Below, in pieces: positions 40,634 to 53,993 of a stretch of 64,000 bases of DNA. A program made the position numbers and the translations under genes. The stretch covers positions 14,867,902-14,931,901 of the forward strand of contig CM055076.1 of assembly GCA_029204045.2 (NCBI GenBank). The letters run 5' to 3'. The notes under the pieces are model-generated. The model did no database searches and was not told the origin of the DNA. It saw nothing but the letters and a program-made list of their open reading frames with translations. Source of the stretch: Tillandsia leiboldiana. Its lineage: Eukaryota > Streptophyta > Magnoliopsida > Poales > Bromeliaceae. Position 1 is the stretch's first letter. Each line of letters starts with the position of its first letter.

Positions 40634-41972
40634 TATTGGGTTAACTCTAATATGGATCTAAATAGGGAAAAAAACACCTAGAGGGGGGTGAATAGGTGTA
40701 AACGATAAACACTCAAAAATCTTTGCGTAATAAAATCCAATGCGGAAATGAAAAATAACACGCAAGATTTTTACGTGGAAAACTCCATCACGGGAGTAAA
40801 AAACCACGGGACCGATAAAACGGTGAAATCAACTAAGATTAAACACGTACAAAGGTGATATAACGCACTCACAGACGACTCATCCTTTTTCCATACGCTC
40901 CGAGTTGATCTTCTCCGCTCGCTCCGCAACGCGCCTCGAATCCACGATTTGCATCCAACGCCGAATCCACGGTGTCTGACCGAATCCACGGTCTCCACCA
41001 GGTAGTACATCTCGATCACACGAACGTACCTCGCTCTGAATCCACGTGAGCGGTTTCACCTTGAATCCACAAGGCCACGCGAATCCACGCGCCGATTTTG
41101 GAGAAAATCGTTGTTTTATTGGTGGTGATGATCCGCCGAATACTTAGATCAAAGATAGATCGGAAATGCCATCTAAGTATTCATTAATTTGATTCTACTC
41201 AAAATCTGAGTATGAAAACCTAGAATCAAATTAATTAACATAGATGAAGAAACATAGAATTAAATCTAGTTATTTCCTTTCTTCTCTATATGTGGATCTC
41301 TAAGTTTTTCTCCGTTAATTTTTATCTGTCATTTTCCAGAGATAAAACTTAGTGTGGATTACCCTAAAAGATAGAATTAGGGTTTACTTATAGGTTAGAA
41401 ACCATTGGAAGAGGATAAGAATCAAAAACTGATTGTAACAGAATTTTTCCCGCACGACGGTCCGGACCGGATTAGACTCGTTCAGGACTGTCGTTGTTTT
41501 TCAGAGAATTGCTGAAAAATCAAGGTTCGAGGTCCGGAACGAAATCCTACGGTCCGGACTATTCATGCAGTTCCAGCAAACTCCACGTTCGGGGTCCGGA
41601 ACGAAATCCTACGGTCCGGACTGTTCATGCAGTTTCACCAAAATCCACGTTCGGGGTCTGGAACAAAACAGGGATGTTCAGGACTGGATTTGTGCATGAA
41701 CTACCAACGTTCGGGGTCCGGACTGTAGTCCCCTGTTCCGGATCCTGAACATGTAACTGGTCCAGTTTTTTATTTTTATGCGATTAAAAACCCATCCAAG
41801 TGTTTCTACATTATAAGAAGTATTCAGATCACCATTAATGTTTAGTTAAACTTACCTGATGATTTTGAATTCTTCTTTCTTGAGATTGAGGTATATGATC
41901 CAAGCTTCTTTATCTTCAATCTTCAAGACTTAAATACTTTCACGAAATACGCCAAAACTAAAATCCTTAACA
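40634..41972 (-). mobile_element. Element C 3' LTR
   Basis: U3 has five paired imperfect palindromes of the type GGTCCGGAC/GGGTCCGGAAC (about 41456-41750) in place of B's GATCCGGATC. The hairpin array at about 40935-41090 is partly decayed. It adjoins the polypurine tract complement at 41973-41986. Confidence 0.92.
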
Positions 41973-41986
41973 ATCTCCCCCTTTGG

Positions 41987-42665
41987 TGGTTTCGTGACAA
42001 AACAAAGATCCACTTAAGAAAATTCAAAAAGATATTTTTGTTGCTATCACCATACAACAAAGATTTACATTTGAGATCCAAATAAAACAAATACATGAGT
42101 TAAACTCCTAAAACAGACTCTAGATTTAGACATCTGTACTCTCTGCAAAAAGAAGTAATTCTCGACAAAAAAAAAAAAGATCGTTAGATACCTCAAGAAT
42201 TTTTGCATTCAAAAACCAACCAGAGAGATAGAGTTTATACTCACAATGACATTCATGAACTCAGATATGTAATAAAATATCAATCAGAGATAGACATATC
42301 TTCTAAGCAATAAAATCCAAATGTCATAAACTTGTTAGTAATCAAACAACTTGTTAGTAATAATACATGCCCAAATAGTTAGTCAAATAGTTAGTCGAGG
42401 CATGCATTCATTCACAATACAAAACCAAAAGTTGTAATGATACTTACCTTCCAGAGTTCAAAGTTCAAAGTTCTCACAAACCATTGTAACCATTGTTTCT
42501 CACAAACCATTGTAACCATTGTTCAGATTGTTCAGATCTCTCTCCCCCTTTTTGTCACTAAATTAAGCCAAAATTACAAAAATTAAAAGGGAGTCAAAGG
42601 TTCAAAAAGATAGAGAACTAAGACTAAAACCTGCAAAAGAAAAATGATTAGAACAAAAAAAAAAA
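41987..42665 (-). other. Non-coding region of C between polypurine tract and env-like ORF
   Basis: AT-rich. It contains a spare polypurine-like complement at 42541-42558 and repeats of CTCACAAACCATTGTAACC near 42472-42520. Confidence 0.7.
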
Positions 42666-44102
42666 TCATTCTGAATCCTCAGAACTGGTACAGCTGAGTT
42701 TTTGAAAGATTTTCTTTATTAGCTTGTTCATAGAAAGCTGTTCCTTTTTTACTTCTCGTATTTCTTCCTTCATTTCAATGAATTCATTCGATATTCGTTC
42801 CTGTTCAGAGGAAAGTCGTTGTTGCTCTCTATAAATAGAGGTAACTGAAGCATCATCCTCTGAAGTTGAAGGAGGTGCAGGTTGTGCTGCTGGTGCTGGT
42901 GGTACTGAAGCTGTAGCTGCTGTTTTTGCTGTTGCTGTTGATGTTGAGGGTCGGCGTCTGCGAGGAGGTGAAGGAGGCTCATCTTGTCTTGTTGAGAGGG
43001 ACTTTACGATAGTTGTATCGTTGATAGTTCCAAAGCTATGCATGTAAGCCGATGATGAAATATCGACTTTGAATTTCTTCAAAATTTGCATAATTATTAT
43101 TGGGAAGGGAAGTCGCTCAGTAGGATGGGCATGTTCCACATACCGCACCATCCTTGACCAGATGAGATAAGGAATGTTTAAGTTTGATCCCATAGCCGCT
43201 GTGGGATTTCCAATAAGATAAAGAAATAACATCCTATCCCATCTAAGAATCTTTGTTTGCATGTTAGGAAAAATGTTGTAGCAAACAATAAAATTCAAGT
43301 AGCGATACTCCGGTCGAAGTTCTTTTGAAAAGACTGAGTTCCCCGTCGACTGAGTATCTGGAAGACAAATTCCATCCACGACCACTCTCCATGAGGTGGT
43401 GGAGAAGATATCACCTTTCAGGTAATGTGCTCCTTCAACCCGGGCCTTCATCCCTAACACCTCTCCAATTAATTGAGGTGTGACCTTAATCTTAACATTT
43501 CTAACCATTGTTAGAAACTCTCGATTTCCGTCCTCTAGATCAACCAACCTTGATGCATTCTGATAAAACATCCTCACCGAGTGAAGACAATATCCAGTAG
43601 ACTCAGGGAAATGACAAATGGGGGCAACACCCGCATGGTCAAAAAGAGTGCCAAAAAGTGCAGATCGCTCCTTCAGAGCTTTCACATTGACATGTCTTTC
43701 ACCAATGCATTCCCTCTTTTCGAAATCCTTGATTCTTTCCGAGCTTATAAAGTCTTGTGGAGGAGGCTAGCTTGCTAATGGCTCTTCAATTGATATTCCT
43801 TGAGCACTCCCTCTTTTGCGTGCAACGCTCTTTCTTTTTGTTTTAAGAGGAGTTTCTTCCATTGGAGCTTTGCCCTTTTCTGCAGCGGTTGGCGGAGTCT
43901 TCGCCTTTGAGGATGCAGCAGGGGCTTTCCCCTTTGAAGCAGTAGGAGCAGTCGCTTCTACCAACAGCTCATCCCAATCAATAGACTCTGTCTCGGATTC
44001 CGTCTCAGAGTCATCCCGAGTTTTCTTAGCCCTTTTCGGTTTGTTCGTTGCTCTAGTGTGAACCATGGCAACAAGAAGAACTATGATGAATGAAAACACC
44101 AT
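42666..44102 (-). pseudogene. Env-like ORF of element C, one in-frame stop
   Basis: 478 codons in one frame from the ATG at 44102 (MVFSFIIVLLVAMVHTR) to 42666, interrupted only by TAG at 43767-43769 after IEEPLAS. The open frame extends 15 codons upstream, but those lie in the predicted intron. Domains follow B: hydrophobic start, Lys-rich and acidic region, basic KRKSVARKR, globular middle with LHSVRMFYQNA and VTPQLIGEVLGM, then a coiled coil. The linker is richer in Thr/Ala/Pro. Far better preserved than this element's pol. Confidence 0.85.
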
Positions 44103-44123
44103 TGTTGCTATTACGAGAGAAAC

Positions 44124-44508
44124 CTGCGAGCACGAACTCAAGAACACGAAAAAAATTATTTATTTTCAAAGATTTGAAAAATTGTACCTAAACAATCATT
44201 ATCATGTAGAGAGACTAGGAATCAAATTAGTTTTGCAAAAAGAATTTTAAAAATAGATCAATCCCATGATTTTCAAAAATTCTCATTATATGCCCTAAAA
44301 CCGAATTTTCAGAAATCGAAACCCAAAAATCCGTTAATCAGGAGAAACCCTAGCATATAATCAAAACTAATCTACTCAGAGTTCTTATTTCAAAAGAAAT
44401 TTGACCAAAAACCATCTAGAATTGAATTCCACCCATGATTTCCACTGACGTTTATGAAGAACAATGCAAAAACAGTGGAAAAATGAAATTTTGATCAAAG
44501 AAACTTAC
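44124..44508 (-). other. Predicted leader intron of the C env-like unit
   Basis: Donor AAA/GTAAGT (44508-44503), acceptor CTCGCAG/G (44125-44124). The length of 385 nt equals that in B. The ORF start lies 22 nt after the acceptor. Confidence 0.6.
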
Positions 44509-44626
44509 TTTAATCCGAGGAACTCGAGTTGGAAAGGCTCCAAATAGGTTGATTTCAAGAGAGAGAAGCTCTAGAGACTTAGAAACAAAAGATTGTTGTA
44601 AAAAGAAATCAAAACCCTTTTGTTTC

Positions 44627-44760
44627 TTATAAAACCCTAGCCGCGGTCCGGAACGGATCAAGAATCCAGTCCGGAACGGCTACCCACAGAAATTTCTGCG
44701 TTCGGGGATCCGGAACGGATATTTCGGTCCGGATCAGCTCCAAACTTTTTCTTCAGAAAA
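44627..44760 (-). promoter_or_regulatory. Internal promoter of element C: TATA plus GGTCCGGAAC array
   Basis: TATA complement at 44627-44635, 119 bp from the splice donor as in B. Upstream (44643-44745) are four palindrome-like sites of the GGTCCGGAAC type, the variant used in C's own LTR. Confidence 0.6.
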
Positions 44761-45659
44761 ATTTAGGAAAATTCCAGATAATCCAGAAAAAGTATGTAAG
44801 CACTTTTGCATGTCAACTTTAAACAAAAGTCATCATTTCACATCAAAAGAAATAGATTATGCTAAATCTATCAATAATATCCAAGTAATGAAATGAAAAT
44901 TTATGAAAATTAAAACCTTTAAAGTTGAACAAGTTCAATGACATCTATCATGATCTTATGAGTAATGCGTTTATCAAATCATTAACATAGTAAAGAAAAT
45001 GAAGTACCAAGATCAATAGATGTTTGAAATCCCAAATATGTTTGATAATATATCTAATCAATTTATTGTAAGGAGTGGCTCTTTGAGCATATTTCAATAA
45101 AATTCCCACCATATACCAACCTTGGAATTTGACAGAGTCAAGTATTCCAAAAAGTATTTATCTTATCACTTGAAAAACCATGCTTGGTATACATGTGGTA
45201 GCTGCACACAGTACTCGGACGACCGAGGTGGTAGCTCCTTCCTCCATGTGGTGGTAGTTTTCACACTCCTCAATGGGATGTAACTCTTTCCACATCTTTG
45301 TGAGCATAAATATTTTAACAAACTCCCCCTCAATTGGTTATCAATTATTTAAGATATAAGGTATTCAACCAAAAATTGATCTCGAGTTTCATACTTAACT
45401 CAATTTTCAAATATGATAAAAACTATACCAAGAGATCATATGAGAGAGAAATTGACTATGATCAATTAAGATGACTTAATTGACATAAATGATCATTGCA
45501 TCAAATGAATATTATGATATCCAAAGCATAATAAATTTCTAAATATATGAAAGGATGCAAGTAAAGTCAATTACATATGCTCAATTAATGTTCTATGTAC
45601 AAACATAGATAAAGAACAAAACACAAAACAAAACCTAACCTAAGCAATGATTTCAAAAA
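44761..45659 (-). other. Non-coding post-pol region of C
   Basis: Contains the conserved block (45060-45310) and a polypurine-like motif complement (about 45321-45332). Confidence 0.75.
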
Positions 45660-48600
45660 GTGTTATTTCAAAGAAAGCATTCCAATTGCTTTACGTAAAT
45701 GAATAAACCCTTTTTGATCCAAAGGTTTTTGTTAAAATGTCAGCTAATTGATCTTCAGTTGAAATATAGGAAATTTGAAGAATATTTGATTCAACTAGTC
45801 TCTCTTAGAAAATGATATCTAAGTTCAATGTGTTTTGTTCTCGAGTGCAACACAGGATTTTAGAAATATTTATGGCACTTGTGTTGTCACAAAGAATAGT
45901 TACTGAAGTTGCTGAAATTCGGAAGTCGCTCAACATGCTTTCATCCAAATGAGTTGAGTTGAACAACTACCCGCTGAGATATATTCCGCTTCGGCAGTCG
46001 AGAGTGCTATGCAGTTTTGGCTTTTATTATGCCATGCAACAAGACAATGGCCAAGATAAAAACATGCACCACTCGTACTCTTCCGATCATCCCAGATCCT
46101 GCCCAATCGGCATCTGAATATCCTATAATGTCAAGAGTTGTTCCCATAGGATACCAAATTCGAAATTCAGTGTTCCTTTGACGTACCGGATGATCCTTTT
46201 CACCGCTTTCAGGTGAACCTCCTTTGGTGCTGATTGATATCTCGCGCAGATCCCAACACTAAAGGATATATCCGGGCGACTAGCCGTGAGGTAGAGTAGA
46301 CTTCCAATCATGCTACGATAAAGCTTCTCGTCTACACTTTCACTAAGAGATTCACTTCCTAATCCCTTATTGCTAGTTCCCATTGGAGTCGGAAAATCTT
46401 TAGAGTTTTCTAAATCGAATTTCTTCACCAACTCCCTTGCATACTTGGATTGGCACAAATGGATCCCTTCTTCATTTTGTTTCACTTGCAATCCAAGAAA
46501 GTATGTCAGTTCGCCCATCATAGACATCTCAAATTCGCTTTCCATGGTTTCTGCGAATTTAGAAGCATCATTGTCTCTAGTTGCACCAAATACAATGTCA
46601 TCGACATAGATTTGTGCTACAATGAAATTATCCTGATAATGCTTCACAAAGAGAGTCCGGTCTGCTCCCCCTCGAGTATAGCCCTTTTTCCAATAGGTGC
46701 TTTGTTAACCTTTCGTACCACGCTCGCGGTGCTTGTTTTAGACCGTAAAGAGCCTTTTTCAAACGAAAAACATGGTTAGGTTGTTTATAGTCTACAAAAC
46801 CTTTCGGTTGAGCCACATAAACTTCCTCGTTCAAAAACCCATTTAAAAATGCGCTCTTAACGTCCATTTGAAAGAGTTTGATTTTAAAATGACAAGCAAT
46901 CGCGAACAAAATACGAATCGACTCGAGTCGAGCAACTGGGGCGAACGTCTCATCAAAGTCTATACCTTCAATTTGTGAGTAGCCCTGAGCAACTAGGCGT
47001 GCTTTGTTCCTGATAATGGTACCATCCTCGTTTTTCTTATTCTTGAAAATCCATTTAGTACCAATCACGTTGTGTTGCTTCGGTGGCTTCGTTAGCTCCC
47101 AGACTTTGTTTCTTTCGAACTGATGGAGCTCTTCCTGCATTGCTTCAATCCAGTAGTCATCCTGAAGAGCTTCATCGACGTTCTTTGGTTCTACCATGGA
47201 GACGTAACATGCGACACCCACAAACCAAACTCCGAGTCCTGACTCCTTCTTGTGGGTCTCCAATAATGTTCGATTCCGAATGATCCTTGGAGATCCGTAG
47301 CGTTTGAGGTAACGGAGTACTCGGAGGTACATGTGATGATTCCTGCATATCAGATAAACTAGAAGAACCATTAGATGCATCAACTTTATCAAAAGAGTTA
47401 TTATGAGAAGATGCATTTACAGGAGTATCATCATCTAGAGACATATCAGGGGTAGATTTATCAGATGCAAAATGGAAAGCTTCATCTACTTTAACATTAA
47501 TGGATTCTACCATCGTTTTAGATTCCAAGTTAAATACCCGATATGCTCTACTGTTTGTAGAAAAACCAATGAAAATCCCTTCGTCACTTCGAGAGTCGAA
47601 TTAACCAAGATTTTCGCGATCACGCAAAATATAACAACGACTCCCAAAGATACGAAAATATTTGATATTCGGTTTTCTACAAAACCACAGCTCATATGGT
47701 GTATTTAAAGTTCCCGGGCGCAAATACACTCGATTAATTACATAGACAGCGGTGTTCACAGCTTCAGCCCAAAAATGTAACGGGAGTTTCCGGCTATGAA
47801 GCATCACACGCGCCATCTCTTGAACAACCCTGTTTTTGCGCTCGACTACACCATTTTGCTGAGGTGTATAGGGTGCTGAGAATTCATGTTTTATGCCGTT
47901 GGAAGTGCAAAAATCAATGAATTTAGAATTAATGAATTCTCCACCTCTATCACTTCGAACACAACGATCTTTTCATTTCTTTCAATCATAATACGATGAC
48001 AAACCTCATGAAAAGAGTCGAAAGTATCCGCTTTCTCTTTTAAAAATGTTACCCATGAATATCTAGATAAATCATCAAATAAAAGAAAAATATACCATTT
48101 ACCTCCCAAAGATGGTTGACGAGTCGGCCCCATTAAGTCCATGTGCAGTAATTCTAAGGGCCGATTGGTACCAACGTGGTTCAAGTTCTTGTGTGCAGCC
48201 CTTGATTGTTTTCCCTTTAGACAACCTCCACACACAATGTTTTCTTTAAATGAAAGTTTAGGAACCCCCTTAACCACGTCTTTGTTTGAAATCCTTGCTA
48301 GTTCTTAAAATTTATGTGACCTAGTCTTTCATGCCAAAGAGTTTCATTATCCAAGAAACTAGGTTACACTTTTCAGAAAATTTGTTTGAAACAACATAGC
48401 AATTATTTTCCGATCTAACCCCTTTCAAAAAGAACAATTTACATAAGTACAGGACATTCAATCGCTTTGAAAAGTTAAAGACAAGGAAAGAATTCACCTT
48501 TGCGTACCCAAACCTTTTGAGTTTTAGAGTGCGTTGGCAATGATTGAGAAGTTATTTTCCTTGGTGAAAACGTCTTGTATGATTGAATGCTTTTCATTGA

Positions 48601-50502
48601 TGACGTCATCTTGTGCGGTGAACTACCAATGCTCTTTTCTTTTGAAAAATCCTTCTTTGATTTCCGGGGAGTGAACTCATTGGTAGTTGTTACAAGAGGT
48701 GCTTGATTTGCTTGTTTTGCTCCAATCTTGCAATTTCTTCTTATGTGCCCTGCATAACCACAAGGAAAACATACCTTTGTACTTGACGAACCCCGAAGTC
48801 GGTGAGGTAAGGTTGTTGTCGTTGATTGTAGTGAATTCCGTCGTCGGAGGAGGAGTTACCGACTGGGGCACAAAAACTGTCCCAACCGAACTAGGACTGT
48901 CTCCAGTTCGATTGTATCCAAGGCCGAAACGGTTTGTTTGACCAAGACCAAGCATCTTATCCAACTTGCTCCTTCCCGAAGAAAATCACTTTAAATCATC
49001 CTTAAGTTGGAAAATGGTCTTCGTCATCTCCATCTTTTCCTGTCGAGCCTCGGAGTAGAGCTTCAAGAAGTAACTTGCTTTATCACCATTTTTACGTGTT
49101 CCTTCTCGAAATGCTCATTTTTCTCTTGAAGGGAAACATTTACTTTGATCAAGTTATCCCTTTCCACTTCAAGACCGTTTGAGAGAGAAGTTGCCCTTTT
49201 TACTTCTTCTTCGAGATCCTGCAATCTCCCTCTCAAACCCTTGTTTTGCTTTGCCAGTTTCTTTGAATCCTTTAAAAGTTTATGGTAGGCAAAAGCAAAG
49301 TCTTCACCTTCGGAATTACTCGATTCGTTGTCCGTTGCATTCTTTTCAACTTGGGAGGAGTTGGACAAGGAATCAGATGTACTTGCCATTAAGCACACGA
49401 AAGGTGAAGTTGTGGACGCGTGGAACGCCGTTGCGTTATTTTCTTCATCACTGGAAGATGACTCATTTGACGTTGAGGTGTCATCCCAAGTGACGGCTTG
49501 CATCGCTTTCTTCTTTGACGGATTCTTATTGGGACACTCCGTTGAGATATGGCCGTACCCTCGGCACTTGAAGCATTGGACTTGTCCCTCTGAGCTTTTC
49601 TTATCCTTTGAAAAACTCTCTTGCTTTCTTGACTTGTAGCTTGAAGAACCTTTGCCTTTCTTCGACTTTACGAAGGATGAAGTTTTACTTGAATTACCCC
49701 TTCGAAAGTTTCGGCGAAATTTCTTGTCAAGAGAGCAAGTTGCTTCTCAAAGTCCTCCATAGATAGGTTCTCGTCATCGTCTGAGGAGGATGAATCCGCG
49801 TCTTCTTCTTTTGTTGTTTTCAACGCAAAACCTGAAGACTTAGAAGTAGATGCTTTCCAGAAGAATAGTTAGTAGGAAATGTCATTTCATATGTTTGAAG
49901 TGCACCAACTAATTCTTCTACACGGATTTCGTCCGGGTGTTTAATAGTTTCAATGGCCGTAACCTTGGAACGAAATCTTTCAGGAAGAGTCCTTAAAATC
50001 TTTCTTACAACTTTAAATTCTGGAATTTTCTCTCCCAAGTTAGCACATGTATTCACGATGTCTTGCAATCGCGTATAGTAATCTGTGAACGATTCATTTT
50101 CTGCCATGAAAATAGAGTCAAACTTGCTCGTAAGCATTTGCAGTTTTTGAATCTTCACAAGTATGTTCCCTCATGTGTAACTTGTAGAACATCCCAGATT
50201 TCTTTCGCAGTCTCACATGCCGAGACGCGAGAGAACTCAGTTTGTGACAAAGCATTAAATAAGGCGTTAATTCCTTTGCCATTGTAAGAAGATGAGTCAA
50301 TCTCTTCCTTGGTCCATTTCGACCTAGGTTTGATGGTGTGAACATCAACAATAACTTCAGTTGGATTTGACCATCCTAACTCGATAGATTGCCACACCCG
50401 TTCGTCGATGGAAATTAAAAAGGCTTTCATCCGTACTTTCCAGTAGGCATAGTTTGTTCCATCGAAGAACGGGGGTCTGTTGATGTTTCCACCTTCAACC
50501 AT
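45660..50502 (-). pseudogene. Element C gag-pol, degraded
   Basis: Starts MVEGGNINRPP at 50502. Gag runs through a frameshift near 50157 and others near 49860, 49730 and 49065. The first CCHC is near 49570 and the second is altered near 48750. The segment holding the protease (WYLDSGCSRHMTG in B) is missing around 48440-48490. Integrase pieces lie at 48277-47891 (CGGCLKGKQ, HMDLMGP) and 47816-47601. RT runs 47340-46123 with YVDDIVFGAT near 46600, frameshifted near 46685. RNase H is broken at 45660-46120. The copy cannot be autonomous. Confidence 0.9.
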
Positions 50503-50520
50503 TGTTTACAACCCTATTCC

Positions 50521-50532
50521 GCTCTGATACCA
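50521..50532 (-). other. Primer binding site of element C
   Basis: The complement of TGGTATCAGAGC, two bases from the LTR. Confidence 0.9.
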
Positions 50533-50534
50533 AT

Positions 50535-51869
50535 TGTTGGGTTAACTCTAATATGGATCTAAATAGGGGAAAAAACACCTAGAGGGGGGTGAATAGGTGT
50601 AAACGATAAACACTCAAAAATCTTTGCGTAATAAAACCCAATGCGGAAATGAAAAATAACACGCAAAATTTTTACGTGGAAAACTCCATCACAGGAGTAA
50701 AAAACCACGGGACCGATAACACGGTGAAATCAACTAAGATTAAACACGTACAAAGGTGATATAACGCACTCACAGACGACTCATCCTTTTTCCATACGCT
50801 CCGAGTTGATCTTCTCCGCTCGCTCCGCAACGCGCCTCGAATCCACGATTTGCGTCCAACTCCGAATCCCCGGTGTCTGACCGAATCCACGGTCTCCACC
50901 AGGTAGTACGTCTCGATCACACGAACGTACCTCGCTCCGAATCCACGAGAGCGGTTGCACCTTGAATCCACAAGGCCACGCGAATCCACGCGCCGATTTT
51001 GGGAAAAATCGTTGTTTTGTTGGTGGTGATGATCCGCCAAATACTTAGATCAAAGATAGATCGGAAATGCCATCTAAGTATTCATTAATTTGATTCTACT
51101 CAAAATCTGAGTATGAAAACCTAGAATCAAATTAATTAATATAGATGAAGAAACATAGAATTAAATCTAGTTATTTCCTTTCTTCTCTATATGTGGATCT
51201 CTAAGTTTTTCTCCGTTAATTTTTATCTGTCATTTCCCAGAGATAAAACTTAGTGTGGATTACCCTAAAAGATAGAATTAGGGTTTACTTATAGTTAGAA
51301 ACCATTGGAAAAGGATAAGAATCAAAAACTGATTGTAACAGAATTTTTCCCGCACGACGGTCCGGACCGGATTAGGCTCGTTCAGGACTGTCGTTGTTTT
51401 TCAGAGAATTGCTGAAAAATCAAGGTTCGGGGTCCGGAACGAATCCTACGGTCCGGACTGTTCATGTAGTTTCAGCAAACTCCACGTTCGGGGTCCGGAA
51501 CAAAATCCTACGGTCCGGACTGTTCATGAAGTTTCACCAAAATCCACGTTCGGGGTCCGGAACAAAACAGGGATGTTCAGGACTGGATTTGTGCATGAAC
51601 TACCAACGTTCGGGGTCAGGACTGTAGTCCCCTGTTCCGGATCCTGAACATGTAACTTGTCCAATTTTTGATTTTTATGCGATTAAAAGCCGATCCAGTG
51701 TTTCTACATTATAAGAAGTATTCAGATCACCATTAATGTTTAGTTAAACTTACCTGATCATTTTGAATTCTTCTTTCTTGAGATTGAGGTATATGATCCA
51801 AGCTTCTTATCTTCAATCTTCAAGACTTAAATAGTTTCACGAAATACGCCAAAACTAAAATCCTTAACA
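50535..51869 (-). mobile_element. Element C 5' LTR
   Basis: TGTTGGG to CCTTAACA on the plus strand, 1335 bp. It has paired GGTCCGG palindromes (about 51356-51650), two leader stems (around 51040-51135) and a hairpin array (about 50838-51000) with GACCG, CCTTG and CGCG stems conserved. Confidence 0.92.
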
Positions 51870-52724
51870 TGCATGCTTGTATAGATTGGACCTATGCCAT
51901 GTTAGTACTTAGTGTTCTTATGAGATCTATTATTATCCTGGAATAATATGCTCTAATCAATGTAAGAACAACGATATATGTCCTTCTTTTATCATCATAG
52001 GACAATTGCATGCTTGTATGGACATCTAGATAGGCCATCTTTTCTGCTACACTATCATTGGGATTTGACTTAGGAGAAACCATGTTGGCCCCTTTTCTTC
52101 TTTTATTGAAATACATGTTGTTTATTGTTCGGGTTTAGCAGGGTTGTAGGATAGTGTAGCCGAGTTTATCGAGTCTGATTGGTCGTACTCGATTGTGGAT
52201 TGTGTGGTGGTATTGCGGCAACCGCGATATTGGGTGGTTGGCCGGATGTAGGTTGTTGTACTAGATTGGGATTGTGGGGTATTGGCGGCGACCGAGCGGA
52301 CATTGGCGGTTGACCGACGTTTTACTTGTGCATCAGTTTGGGGGATCGGGTTTTCCTTATGGATGGATTTTCCCACTTCGATCATAGTCGTGAACCAGTC
52401 CTGCTGATATCGTGAATACTTGGGATAGAGAATATTTAGCTCGTGTGGGGTTCGCTCCCCCTCGACGTGCCCACTCCGGATTAGCGATTTACACAGGTCG
52501 GCCGAGTGAGTTACTGGACAGTGAGTGCCCGGCCCCATTGACGCCGATCCTGTCCAAATACTATTGCAGACAGTTATCAGGCAGTTGGCAGTGTTTACTG
52601 GTCCATTGATTGGGTTTATTCAGGCAGATACTTTACTGATGCATTTGATTCAAATAGTTTCTCCTTTCCAGCACAGCATTTAGAGGCCATAGTATTTGGT
52701 TTTAGCTTCATTTTATCAGCAGTT
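51870..52724. other. Flank right of element C, unidentified
   Basis: Begins with TGCAT (51870-51874) and continues the sequence cut at 40633. It contains two copies of GCATGCTTGTAT (51871 and about 52008). A 138-codon minus-strand ORF at 52122-52538 is Ser/Thr/Gln-rich and matches nothing I recognise. Probably repeat DNA. Confidence 0.4.
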
Positions 52725-52824
52725 NNNNNNNNNNNNNNNNNNNNNNNNNNNNNNNNNNNNNNNNNNNNNNNNNNNNNNNNNNNNNNNNNNNNNNNNNNNN
52801 NNNNNNNNNNNNNNNNNNNNNNNN
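52725..52824. other. Assembly gap, 100 N
   Basis: A second 100-N placeholder. Sequence after it (52825-64000) repeats 28563-39759 with frequent one-base indels. Confidence 0.95.
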
Positions 52825-53993
52825 AGAAAGAGAGCTCTGGAAACTTCGAACAAAAAGATTGGAGTAAAAGATACTCAAAAACCCTTTTGTTCTTTAATAA
52901 AAACCTAGCCCCCGCATCCGGATCAGTTCATGCTTGCGATCCGGATCGGCTACCCGCAGTGAGAACAGCGTTCGGGATCCGGATCGGCAGATACAATCCG
53001 GATCGTCACCCGCAGAAGAATTCCTCGTTCGGGATCCGGATCATCTTGCCGATCCGGATCGTCTCCAACTTTTTCTTTAGAAAATGTCAAGAAATTCAAG
53101 AAAAACCAGAAAAAGATTGTAAGCACAAATGTACCAACCTTTAAACAAAAATCACGTTCATACAACAAGAATTAGATTATGCCAAATCTATCAATAATAT
53201 CCAAAAAGAAACGAGAATTACAAGAATTAAATCCCTTAAAGTGAACACCTTCAATTACATCTAACTTGATCTTATGAGTAATGCCTTTATCAAATCATCA
53301 ATTCAGAAAAGAAAATGAAATACAAAGATCAATAGATGTTTGAAATCCCAAATATATAGATAAGGTATTACGACAATCTGTTGAAGAGAGTGGCTCTTTG
53401 AGCATCTTTCTTTAAAAACCCACCTTATACCAACCTTGAAATTTGACAGAGTCAATATTTTAACATGCATTTACTTAATCAAAAATTTGAACAACCATGC
53501 TTGGTAACATGTGGTAGCTGCACACAATACTCGGACGACGAGGTGGTAGACTCTTTCCTCCATGTGGGTGGGAGATTTTCACACTCCTCAGTGGGATGTA
53601 ACTCTTTTCCACATCTTGGAGCATTTTACTTTTTCTATGACTCCCCCTCAATTGGCTATCAATTATTTAAGATATAAAGTATTCAACCAAATATGATCTC
53701 GATTTCATACTCGACTAAGCAGTCAAATAAGATAATGACTATAACCAAGAGATCATTGAGAGAGAGAAATTGACTTTGGATCACTTAGAAGATGATTTAA
53801 TTAACATAAAGATCATTGCAACAGTGAAAGTATTATGATGGCAACAAGCATAATAAATTCTAAATGTGCGAAAGATGCAATTAAAGTCAATTATGAGTCT
53901 ATGCTCAATTAATGTCCTATGTACAAACATAGATATATGAACAAAACAAAACAAATACAAAACCTATCCTAAGCAAAGGTTTCAAAAAGAAGT
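52825..53993 (-). other. Third-contig copy of B internal promoter and post-pol block
   Basis: Error-rich equivalent of 28563-29732: palindrome cluster (about 52917-53070) and conserved block (about 53395-53620). Confidence 0.75.

Larger units (their letters stand above)
40634..51869 (-). mobile_element. Element C: older, degraded Sirevirus
   Basis: 11,236 bp, flanked by TGCAT (40629-40633 and 51870-51874). The LTRs are 1339 and 1335 bp and differ at many sites, clearly more than B's. Same gene plan as B, but pol has several frameshifts and a deletion of about 270 bp that removes the protease active site near 48440-48490. The env-like ORF survives with a single stop. The LTR terminal base pair on the left is mutated (TATTGGG instead of TGTTGGG). 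Confidence 0.92.
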
